This document shows positions 17,044 to 24,415 of a stretch of DNA of 64,000 nt, piece after piece. Within the stretch, counting starts at the first letter, position 1. Each line of letters opens with the position of its first letter. The DNA comes from Pseudodesulfovibrio indicus (lineage in GTDB: Bacteria > Desulfobacterota > Desulfovibrionia > Desulfovibrionales > Desulfovibrionaceae): positions 2,666,001-2,730,000 of the forward strand of contig NZ_CP014206.1 in NCBI RefSeq assembly GCF_001563225.1, read 5' to 3'. The notes beneath the pieces were generated by a model that did not search any database, was not told the origin of the DNA, and saw nothing but the letters and a program-made list of their open reading frames with translations. Position numbers and translations under genes: made by a program.

Positions 17044-17834
17044 TCCCGCAGCAGCAGACCGCTCAATTCCTCGTGAATCCGGCCGTTGGTGGCCAGAATG
17101 CTCCCGGAACCAAAGGCGTACGGGACGGTCGCGTCGTATTCGCTGACCCGGCCCCCGGCCTCGGCCACCAGCAGCAGCCCGGCGGCGGTATCCCAAGGAT
17201 TGAGGGCCCTCTCGTAAAACCCGTCGAACCGCCCGCAGGCCACGTAGGCCAGGTCCAGGGCCGCCGCGCCCGGACGCCGTATGCCCTGGGTCAGCGGCAG
17301 AAGCGTCCTGAAATGCTTGAGAATGTCGTCTATGTGCGCGTCGATGTCATAGGGAAAGCCCGTGGCCAGCAGGGTCTTTTCCAGGTCCGCCTCATCGGTC
17401 ACGGACACGGGAATGCCGTTGCAGGACGCCCCCTGTCCCTCCACGGCGGTGAACATTTCGCCCAGGAGCGGAAGGTTGACGACACCCAGGACCACCCTGT
17501 CGCGATGCCACAAGGCGATGGAATTGGCCACGAACGGCAGGCCGTGGGCAAAATTCGTGGTCCCGTCCACCGGGTCGATGATCCAGGTCAACTCGCCCGG
17601 CCGGGTCTCCTTGGCCGTTTCCTCGGCCAGGAAGTCGGAACCGGGCAGGAGGACGGCGAGCTCCTCCTTGAGCATGGCCTCCACGGCCATGTCGGTCTCG
17701 GTCACCAGATCGATGCGCCCCTTGTGCATGATCTTCCGGGTCCTGCCCGCGCCTTCGCGGACGATGTCGCCCGCCTTGTCCACGATGGCCTTGAGCGGCT
17801 CCATGAGAGCCGCTGCGTCGAATCGGGTCGTCAT
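17040..17834 (-). CDS. inositol monophosphatase family protein
   Basis: A 264-residue member of the SuhB/IMPase family. It shows DLVTETDMAVEAML, the metal-binding LAEETAKE, WIIDPVDGTTNFAHGLPF, and AALDLAYVACGRFDGFYE with WDTAAGLLLVAEAGG. These phosphatases remove phosphate from inositol or related sugar phosphates using magnesium. SuhB is the closest well-known relative, but the substrate is not determined. Confidence 0.9.
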   Translation of the reverse strand: MTTRFDAAALMEPLKAIVDKAGDIVREGAGRTRKIMHKGRIDLVTETDMAVEAMLKEELAVLLPGSDFLAEETAKETRPGELTWIIDPVDGTTNFAHGLPFVANSIALWHRDRVVLGVVNLPLLGEMFTAVEGQGASCNGIPVSVTDEADLEKTLLATGFPYDIDAHIDDILKHFRTLLPLTQGIRRPGAAALDLAYVACGRFDGFYERALNPWDTAAGLLLVAEAGGRVSEYDATVPYAFGSGSILATNGRIHEELSGLLLRD

Positions 17835-17847
17835 TTCCGGTACTCCT

Positions 17848-17876
17848 CAAAGAAAAAGGGCGGCCTTGACCGCCCT
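17848..17876 (-). terminator. terminator after the DUF6485 gene
   Basis: AGGGCGG and CCGCCCT with a short loop. The minus-strand tail reads TTTTTCTTT. Confidence 0.8.
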
Positions 17877-17908
17877 GCCTGTGCAAATAATCCAGGATGC
17901 GCGGCCTG

Positions 17909-18112
17909 TTAGGACCGGCGCTGGATGAAGAACTCAACCGTACGGTTGTAGGTCTTCTCCTCTTCCTTGGTGAAGTAGCAGGCGGGAAGTTCTCCCCGCT
18001 GCCGGTGATAATGCAGGCATTCGCAACATATGCCGTGCTTGTCACAGTTGTAGGTGCAGGTGCAATATTGCTCGTTGATCTTGGATCGCGGACACTGGTC
18101 CTTTTTCTTCAT
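17909..18112 (-). CDS. small cysteine-rich DUF6485 family protein
   Basis: A 67-residue cytosolic protein with eight cysteines arranged as CP...[31 protein letters not shown] and an [12 protein letters not shown] end. This pattern matches the DUF6485 family common in anaerobes. The cysteines suggest metal or FeS binding, but no function is known. It has its own terminator. Confidence 0.85.
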   Translation of the reverse strand: MKKKDQCPRSKINEQYCTCTYNCDKHGICCECLHYHRQRGELPACYFTKEEEKTYNRTVEFFIQRRS

Positions 18113-18388
18113 GACGTTTCCCCTAGTCCCCCGGATGATGCGGTGTGGTCAAGTCCTCCAAAAGCCCGGACACAGTAGCCAACAGCGGCCAGAGAGTCAA
18201 TAATTCGGCCCCATTGATTCCCGAAGGCCCTCTTTTCCTCGCCGTGATCAACCACTGGGCGCTCGGTGCGGAGAAAGGGAATTTCGGCGCGCTTATCATT
18301 GAATTCCGGGCCATATGTGTATAGTCTCATTAGATGATCACGCGAGGACGACCACCCGCCCTCCTTCATTCGACCCGGAACGCCGCCG

Positions 18389-20122
18389 ATGTGGAAAAAA
18401 GCATTCAGCCAGGCTCCTGGCTACCAAAGAAAGGGGAGAAAGACCCGCATCAGGCTCAAGACCCTTGAGGCACTCAAGGAATTCATCGATTACGAGCACA
18501 TCAAGCACTGTCTGATGCGTCCCTATTTCGAGGTCCAGGACTACCCCCTGGTGGAGGCCCGCGAGCTGCTGCCCTCCTTCGAGGTCGATCTCTACGAACA
18601 CAAGAACCTGCCCGGTTTCTCCATGGTCGCCTTCGAGCGCCAACTGAACTCCTTTCAGGAAATTTTCCAGTTCGACGCCCTGCACTCCCCCTCGGATTGG
18701 GAGGAGATGCTGATCCAGGACTCCTGTTCGGTAGCCGAGAACGTCCGGTCCACCAACCTGCGCACCTTTCTCAGCCGCCTGCCCAAGCGGTACCACCAGG
18801 ACTTTCTGGGCAAATTCGAATCCAAGGACATCTGCGCCCTGGGCAACTACGACCGCATGCTGCCTTTCCTGCTGGAGCTGGAGCGCGCCCACGTCCTGGC
18901 CCAGGACTCGTCCGGCGAGTTCACGCTGCAAGGGATGTACGCCTCCCTGCCGTCCAACCTGGACAGCGAACTCAAGCAGTTCGGGCTGAAGATCGGCAAG
19001 TTCAAGCCGGGCAACAACCTGCTCTACGAATGCAACCGGTTGTTCGTGTACCAGTTCATGATGGAGCTGCACGGATTCCCCATCGTCTCGGAGCGGCGCA
19101 CTTCCTCGGCCATGTTCGCCATCCGGCTGCTGCGCCAGCACGAGCGGTTCATCGTCCGCGTGCTCGGCCAGAGCGACCGGACCATCACCACCCTGATGCC
19201 GCCGCCCAAGGGCACGCCGCGGCGGTCGGTGAAATATCCCCGGGTGGAGAAGATCGCGCTGACCCAGGTCAACGAGAACCAGAAGGAACTGGTGGAAGTC
19301 CTCAAGGACCAGGGATTCTTCATAGACCCCAAGAAGCGCGTGGTGATCCTGCGCGTGACCTACCAGCAGCACGACTACAACGCCAGGAACGTGCGCGAGG
19401 ACCGCGCCCTGTCCGTGCTCAAGCAGGAGATCATCCACCCGATCACCGGCAGGATCATCGAGGGGTTGAACATCATCCAGAACGTGCGCAACATGATCCT
19501 GCGCCTGAACGACATCGTGCGCGGCGAGTACCGCATCCCGGTGAACTACAAGCGCCAGGAGCTGATCGAGTCCACCGAGACCCACGAGCACCGGCTCAAG
19601 GTCCTGTACGTCTGGCTCTCCAAGCACATGCACCGCATCGTGGACTACTCCGACGACTACTACTCCCAGCTGGTGCGCGTGCTCGACGCCTACCTGCTCT
19701 CGCCGGAACACTACGACGTGTTCAACGAGTACCACGACCTGCACCAGGAGGTCTGGTCGCGGTACAGCCAGATACAGCAGGCCCGCAAGATCCGGGTCCT
19801 CGAGGAGCTGCGCTCGCGCAAGTACAAGGGAGAGACCATCTCCTACAAGCGCAGCCTGGAGCTGACGGCCGAGATCCTCAATGATCTGAAGTTCGAGATC
19901 GTCAATTATTTCGACAAACTGGTCGTGAAAATTTTGATCATAGGCAACGACGTGGTCTCCGACGCCTACCTGTTGCGCACCTATGTGCGCAACGAGGACA
20001 AGGACCTGTCGCCCTATGGCAGAGAAGTCAAGAAACTGTACCAGCAACTGGTCATGCTGCTCGACGAGTTCCGCGCCATACGGAAATCCCGCATTTCGAG
20101 CCAGTCCGGTTCCGGTCAATAA
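18389..20122 (+). CDS. uncharacterised 577-residue protein upstream of gcvT
   Basis: A 577-residue, highly charged, mostly helical cytosolic protein with no signal peptide or membrane segment and no domain that I recognise. Tyrosine- and arginine-rich stretches occur (HLRxEDRALSVLKQEIIHP-like region near 345-360, YSDDYYSQLVRVLDAYLLSPEHYD near 425). The C-terminal third looks coiled (YSQIQQARKIRVLEELRSRKYKG). The start lacks a good ribosome binding site, so a few residues are uncertain. Strong GC3 codon use and length argue for a real gene. The long open frame on the opposite strand (18338-20119) is its shadow. gcvT follows after 25 bases. Confidence 0.8.
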   Translation: MWKKAFSQAPGYQRKGRKTRIRLKTLEALKEFIDYEHIKHCLMRPYFEVQDYPLVEARELLPSFEVDLYEHKNLPGFSMVAFERQLNSFQEIFQFDALHSPSDWEEMLIQDSCSVAENVRSTNLRTFLSRLPKRYHQDFLGKFESKDICALGNYDRMLPFLLELERAHVLAQDSSGEFTLQGMYASLPSNLDSELKQFGLKIGKFKPGNNLLYECNRLFVYQFMMELHGFPIVSERRTSSAMFAIRLLRQHERFIVRVLGQSDRTITTLMPPPKGTPRRSVKYPRVEKIALTQVNENQKELVEVLKDQGFFIDPKKRVVILRVTYQQHDYNARNVREDRALSVLKQEIIHPITGRIIEGLNIIQNVRNMILRLNDIVRGEYRIPVNYKRQELIESTETHEHRLKVLYVWLSKHMHRIVDYSDDYYSQLVRVLDAYLLSPEHYDVFNEYHDLHQEVWSRYSQIQQARKIRVLEELRSRKYKGETISYKRSLELTAEILNDLKFEIVNYFDKLVVKILIIGNDVVSDAYLLRTYVRNEDKDLSPYGREVKKLYQQLVMLLDEFRAIRKSRISSQSGSGQ

Positions 20123-20147
20123 TCACATCCATCCCAAGGAGTATACA

Positions 20148-21233
20148 GTGGAAAACCTGGCAACCACCCCGCTCACCGCATGGCACAGGGCCAACGGCGC
20201 CAAGATGGCCCCGTTCGCCGGTTTCGACATGCCGGTGCAGTACAAGGGCATCATCGTCGAGCATAAGCACACCCGCGAAAAAGCGGGCATTTTCGATATC
20301 TGCCACATGGGTGAGTTCAAGCTCTCCGGCACGGGGGCCAAGGACGCCCTGAACACGATCGTCAGCCACGACCTGAACACCCTGGGCGCTGGCAAATGCC
20401 GCTACGGGTTCCTGCTCAACGCGTCCGGCGGCATCAACGACGACCTGATCGTCTACTGCCTGGCCGAGGATGAATACATGCTCGTGGTCAACGGCGCGTG
20501 CAGGGAAAAGGACTTCAACCACATCAAGGCCAACCTGCCCGACAATTTGACCTTCACTGACATCAGCGACGAGACCGGCAAGATCGACGTCCAGGGCCCC
20601 GAGAGCCTGGCCGTGCTCAACGACGTCCTTGGCGGAAGCTGGAATCACCTCAAATACTTCAACTTCGAGCAGGCTTCCCCGCTCGGCATCCCGATGATCG
20701 TCAGCCGCACCGGGTACACCGGCGAGCTGGGCTTCGAGCTGTACCTGCCCTCCGACAAGGTGGTCGAGGTGTGGGAGAAGCTGGCCGCCGACGAGCGCGT
20801 GGAGCCGGTTGGACTGGGCGCGCGCGACACCCTGCGCTTGGAGATCGGCTACCCGCTCTACGGCCAGGACCTGGACGAGCAGCGCACCCCGGTTGAGGCA
20901 GGCGCGGGCTTCTTCCTGAAAAAGGAGTCCGAATACATCGGCAAGTCCGGCCTGGGCCGGGTGGACGAATCCCTGATTCCCCTGTCCATCGAGGGCCGCA
21001 GGACCGCCCGCCATCACGACCAGGTCTGCCTGCCCGACGGCACCCCGGTGGGCGTGGTCACCTCCGGTTCCTTCGCCCCGAGCCTGGGCCACTGCGTCGC
21101 CCTGGCCTACGTCAAGGCGGACGCCGCGGACAACGAAACCTTCCTGATCAAGACCGCCCGCGTGGAGCTTGAGGCGAAAAAGGTTGCCCTGCCCTTCTAC
21201 AAGGAAGGCACCGCCCGTATGAAAATCGACTAG
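20148..21233 (+). CDS. gcvT: aminomethyltransferase (glycine cleavage T protein)
   Basis: A 361-residue T protein starting at a GTG with AAGGAG eight bases upstream. It has TPLTAWHRANGAKMAPFAGFDMPVQY, GIFDICHMGEFKLSG, KIDVQGPESLAVL, SRTGYTGELGFELYLP and GLGARDTLRLEIGYPLYGQDL, all characteristic of GcvT. It takes the aminomethyl group from H protein to tetrahydrofolate. The other gcv genes are not in this window. A strong terminator follows. Confidence 0.93.
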   Translation: MENLATTPLTAWHRANGAKMAPFAGFDMPVQYKGIIVEHKHTREKAGIFDICHMGEFKLSGTGAKDALNTIVSHDLNTLGAGKCRYGFLLNASGGINDDLIVYCLAEDEYMLVVNGACREKDFNHIKANLPDNLTFTDISDETGKIDVQGPESLAVLNDVLGGSWNHLKYFNFEQASPLGIPMIVSRTGYTGELGFELYLPSDKVVEVWEKLAADERVEPVGLGARDTLRLEIGYPLYGQDLDEQRTPVEAGAGFFLKKESEYIGKSGLGRVDESLIPLSIEGRRTARHHDQVCLPDGTPVGVVTSGSFAPSLGHCVALAYVKADAADNETFLIKTARVELEAKKVALPFYKEGTARMKID

Positions 21234-21261
21234 ACGCCCCTGGTCTTCGACACAATGACAA

Positions 21262-21295
21262 AGCCCCCGATCCACCAGGACCGGGGGCTCTTTCT
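21262..21295 (+). terminator. terminator after gcvT
   Basis: AGCCCCCG and CGGGGGCT with a 12-base loop, then TTTCTT. Confidence 0.85.
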
Positions 21296-21383
21296 TGTGT
21301 CCGCCCTCGCGAAGCGACACAAAAAATTCAGGAGGGAGAGGGAGATGGGGGTCCGGGGGAAGGGGGAGGCGCTCTCCGCCCGC

Positions 21384-22031
21384 CTATTGCGGGCCGAGGG
21401 AAAGCATGCGTTCTTCCAGGCGGCGCTTTTCGCGTTCCATGACTTCGGGGGTCAGTTTTTCGGTCGTCACCTCCATGGGATCGCCAAGATAGACCGGGCA
21501 GCGGGTGAACGGCAGGGGCAGGACGAAGCGATCCCAGGACTTGTCGAAGACCTTCTTTCGCTCGGGGTAGGCCCGCAGGGGAATGATCTTGGCACCGGCG
21601 CGCTGGGCCAGGAAGATGACGCCGTCCTTGGCCCTGTGGCGCGGCCCCTTGGGACCGTCGATGGTGAACACGGCCATGCGGTTTTCCCTTTCCATGACCC
21701 GCTTGGCCTGGAGCAGCGCCCTGACCCCGCCGCGCGTGCTCGAACCGCGTACCGTGGAGTGTCCAAGCCGCTCCAGCACCCGGGCGATGACCTCGCCGTC
21801 CTTGCTCTGGCTGACAAAGGTCACCAGATGGGAACTGAGGGTATGGCCATAGGCTGTAAGGGGAAAGATTTCGCCGTGCCACAGGGCGAGTACCACGGCC
21901 TCGCCCCGTTTGTTGCTCTCGATGAAGCTGCCGGGATCGCCCACGACCTCAAACCGTATGGACCGGGTCCACAGGCGGAACAGCCAGGAGATAAAAGGGG
22001 CGAAGGACGCGGGATCGATGGGTATCTTCAT
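21384..22031 (-). CDS. DUF374 lysophospholipid acyltransferase-like protein
   Basis: A 215-residue protein with the DUF374/LPLAT pattern: LALWHGEIFPL (acyltransferase HxxxxD-like region), FVSQSKDGEVIARVLERLG, STRGGVRALL, FTIDGPKGPRHRAKDGVIFLAQ, then AGAKIIPLRAYPERK. Such proteins are thought to acylate lipid A precursors or lysophospholipids at the inner membrane. It stands alone between gcvT and yedF, on the minus strand. Confidence 0.87.
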   Translation of the reverse strand: MKIPIDPASFAPFISWLFRLWTRSIRFEVVGDPGSFIESNKRGEAVVLALWHGEIFPLTAYGHTLSSHLVTFVSQSKDGEVIARVLERLGHSTVRGSSTRGGVRALLQAKRVMERENRMAVFTIDGPKGPRHRAKDGVIFLAQRAGAKIIPLRAYPERKKVFDKSWDRFVLPLPFTRCPVYLGDPMEVTTEKLTPEVMEREKRRLEERMLSLGPQ

Positions 22032-22194
22032 GGTTTCGCTCGAATTCCGATTTACCTCTGTCTACCGGCTCCCCGCGCGAAGGGCAAGGGGGCGGGACCA
22101 TCGAAACTGTCTTTGGACCATACCCCCGGAATACGGCTTATCAATTTGACCAAAACCGGGTATCCATGCTGGAGTATTTCATCAAGGAGAAGAT

Positions 22195-22803
22195 ATGACT
22201 GATATTTCCATCGACTGCAAAGGACTTCCCTGCCCCCAGCCCGTCCTCCGCGCCAAGGAGGCCATCGAAAAGGATGCGCCGTCCAGACTGGTCATCGTCG
22301 TGGACAACGACGCGGCCAGAGAGAACGTGTCCCGCTTCCTGACCATGCAGGGCTACGCCGTGCAGGCCGAGCCGTCCGGGGCCAACCACGTGATCACCGG
22401 CACACGCGAGGGCGAATGCGCCGAGTGCGCGGTCATATCCGAGGCCGAGATCACCGCCGAGACCAACGAAAAAATCCTGGTCTTTATCCCCGCCGAGACA
22501 TTGGGATCGGGCGACGACACCCTGGGCGGCAACCTGATGTACAACTTCATCCTGACCCTCAAGGAACTGGGAAGCGACCTGTGGCGCATCATCCTGGTCA
22601 ACGGCGGCGTCAAGCTGGCCGTGTCCGGCAACCGGTGCCAGGAGAAGCTGAAGGAGTTGGAGGACGCCGGGGTTTCCGTGCTGGTCTGCGGCACCTGTCT
22701 GGAATTCTTCGGTCTGAACGACCAGCGCGGCGTGGGCGACGTGACCAACATGCTCGACGTGGTCACCAGCTTCCAGCTTGCCACCAAGACCATTCGGGCT
22801 TAG
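22195..22803 (+). CDS. yedF: sulfurtransferase-like selenium metabolism protein YedF
   Basis: A 202-residue protein. The N-terminal 70 residues form a TusA/SirA-like domain with the signature CKGLPCPQPVLRAKEAIE. The C-terminal half is DsrE-like (ILVFIPAETLGSGDDTLGGNLMYNFILTLKE and VSVLVCGTCLEFFGL). This two-domain form is the YedF family found with selenophosphate and selenoprotein genes. It suggests that the organism uses selenium, although no selenium genes are next to it. AAGGAG lies upstream of the ATG. Confidence 0.9.
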   Translation: MTDISIDCKGLPCPQPVLRAKEAIEKDAPSRLVIVVDNDAARENVSRFLTMQGYAVQAEPSGANHVITGTREGECAECAVISEAEITAETNEKILVFIPAETLGSGDDTLGGNLMYNFILTLKELGSDLWRIILVNGGVKLAVSGNRCQEKLKELEDAGVSVLVCGTCLEFFGLNDQRGVGDVTNMLDVVTSFQLATKTIRA

Positions 22804-22813
22804 AAGACGGGGC

Positions 22814-23572
22814 ATGCCCCAAAATACCCCCGATACCATCCGACTGAATAAATTCATCGCCCAGAACGGCGTCGCGTCCCGGCGCGGCGCCGACGAACTC
22901 GTGTTCGCCGGGCGAGTGACCGTCAACGGCCAAAAAGCCGATTCTCCCGGCGTCCAGGTGGACCCGGACCGCGACGAGGTCGCCGTGGACGGCAAGCGGG
23001 TCGGCGCCAAGGCCGCTCCCGCTGACATCACCCTCATGCTCCACAAGCCGGTGGAGACCGTGACCACGGCAAAGGACCCCCAGGGCCGCACCACCGTGCT
23101 CGACCTGCTGCCCGCCGACATCGTGGACAAGCGCCCGTTCCCGGTGGGCCGCCTCGACTTCTACTCCGAGGGGCTGCTCCTGCTGACCACGGACGGCGAC
23201 CTCTGCTACCGGCTGACCCACCCCAAATACCACCTGCCCAAGGTCTACGTCGTGACCGTCCGCGGCATTGTCCCGCCCGCCGCCGAAGCGGCCATGCGCA
23301 AGGGCATGAAGCTCAAGGACGGCGTGCAGCTCGCCCCGGCCAAGGTGCTGGTGAAGCGTCCCGTGGCCGGCACCCAACAGGTGGAGATCACACTGACCCA
23401 GGGGATTAACCGCCAGATTCGCCGCATGTGCGAGGAGCTGGGGCTGACCATCCTGCGCCTGAAGCGCGTCAGCCAGGGTCCCCTGGAACTCGGCAGCCTC
23501 AAGCGCGGCCAGTGGCGCGAACTCTCCGCCAGGGAACTCGCGGACCTGAAACGGGCGGTGGGACTGGCCTAG
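22814..23572 (+). CDS. RsuA/RluB-family pseudouridine synthase
   Basis: A 252-residue protein. Residues 8-70 form an S4 RNA-binding domain (IRLNKFIAQNGVASRRGADELVFAGRVTVNG). The catalytic domain has VGRLDFYSEGLLLLTTDGDL with the catalytic aspartate, THPKYHLPKVYVVTVRG, and INRQIRRMCEELGLTILRLKRVSQGPL. This is the RsuA/RluB/RluE/RluF group; RluB (23S rRNA) is the likeliest member by sequence character. I chose the ATG at 22814, since upstream residues to 22778 are not S4-like. It is 10 bases after yedF. Confidence 0.9.
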   Translation: MPQNTPDTIRLNKFIAQNGVASRRGADELVFAGRVTVNGQKADSPGVQVDPDRDEVAVDGKRVGAKAAPADITLMLHKPVETVTTAKDPQGRTTVLDLLPADIVDKRPFPVGRLDFYSEGLLLLTTDGDLCYRLTHPKYHLPKVYVVTVRGIVPPAAEAAMRKGMKLKDGVQLAPAKVLVKRPVAGTQQVEITLTQGINRQIRRMCEELGLTILRLKRVSQGPLELGSLKRGQWRELSARELADLKRAVGLA

Positions 23573-23626
23573 CAGGCAGCACATCGTCTCTCCCCTTTGC
23601 CGCGCCAAGGAGTGGTGGTGAAGACA

Positions 23627-23674
23627 AAACAGGCCGCACGGTGCATCGAAAACGCACCGTGCGGCCTGTTTTTT
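23627..23674. terminator. bidirectional terminator between rluB-like gene and lolA
   Basis: A 17-base perfect stem (AACAGGCCGCACGGTGC and complement) with a 9-base loop, A-run on one side and T6 on the other. It serves both converging genes. Confidence 0.93.
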
Positions 23675-23708
23675 CGGCTGACGAGCCGACCGCGCCGTTT
23701 CAGGGCGG

Positions 23709-24404
23709 CTAGAACCCCTGGGTGTTGTCCTCCACCTGGGTGCCTGCGGGCGGGGTGAAGGTGAACATGTCCGGACCCAGTTCCACGTCGGTCTCCACGT
23801 TGGCCAGGCGAACCTCGTTGCCGTTGCCGTAGAAGTCCACGATCATAACCTGCCGGAGCAACCCGGTGTCCGGCTCCACGCCGATGAAGGCCAGGACCAT
23901 GCCCGGCTCGGCCTCCTTGGGCACCAGCTGGAGCACGGTGTAGCCCTTGCCCCATCTGGCCCGGACCTCGTCCGCGCCCGCCCACTCGGTCTTGACCACG
24001 AAATCTTCCTTGATGTTGGCCCGGCCGGACAGAAAGCGGAGGATGGTCTTGGAATCCAGAAGAGTGGCCACGCTGTACTTGATGGCCAGTTCCTCGTCGC
24101 GGATGTAGTCCCAGGCGTATTCCTCACCCACCACCAGCAGCTCCTCCTCGGGCGCGGAGGTCTCCCAGCGCACCTTGGAGGGGTTCATGAACCAGATCTT
24201 GCCCTTGCGGTGCTCCACCTGGCCGCTGGCCACGTTGGTCAGGTCCTGCTCGAAGTCGGCCCGGAATGTTTTAAGGTCTTCGTATCGCTTCTGAATCAGG
24301 TCCGGCAAATCCTCGGTTTTGACCGCATCCGCAGCCGGGGAAAGGGCCGGGGACAGGAGCAGGAACAGGATCGCAAAAATGGCACAAAATATTCTAGAGT
24401 TCAT
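23709..24404 (-). CDS. lolA: outer membrane lipoprotein carrier protein LolA
   Basis: A 231-residue periplasmic protein with a signal peptide (NSRIFCAIFAILFLLLSPALSPA). The mature part has LPDLIQKRYEDLKTFRADFEQ, GKIWFMNPSKVRWE and SPEEELLVVGEEYAWDYIRDE-like LolA features (in sequence: SAPEEELLVVGEEY). LolA shuttles lipoproteins from the inner to the outer membrane. It follows ftsK by 11 bases on the same strand, a common ftsK-lolA order. Confidence 0.9.
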   Translation of the reverse strand: MNSRIFCAIFAILFLLLSPALSPAADAVKTEDLPDLIQKRYEDLKTFRADFEQDLTNVASGQVEHRKGKIWFMNPSKVRWETSAPEEELLVVGEEYAWDYIRDEELAIKYSVATLLDSKTILRFLSGRANIKEDFVVKTEWAGADEVRARWGKGYTVLQLVPKEAEPGMVLAFIGVEPDTGLLRQVMIVDFYGNGNEVRLANVETDVELGPDMFTFTPPAGTQVEDNTQGF

Positions 24405-24415
24405 ATAATCTCCAA

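Noticed and set aside
18109..18369. Small minus-strand frame of 86 residues
   Set aside because: No ribosome binding site, no family and lies in a promoter region.
18338..20119. 593-residue minus frame over the 577-residue gene
   Set aside because: I considered which strand is coding. The plus frame has normal amino-acid balance and leads into gcvT; the minus frame has shadow composition (many Val, His, Leu).
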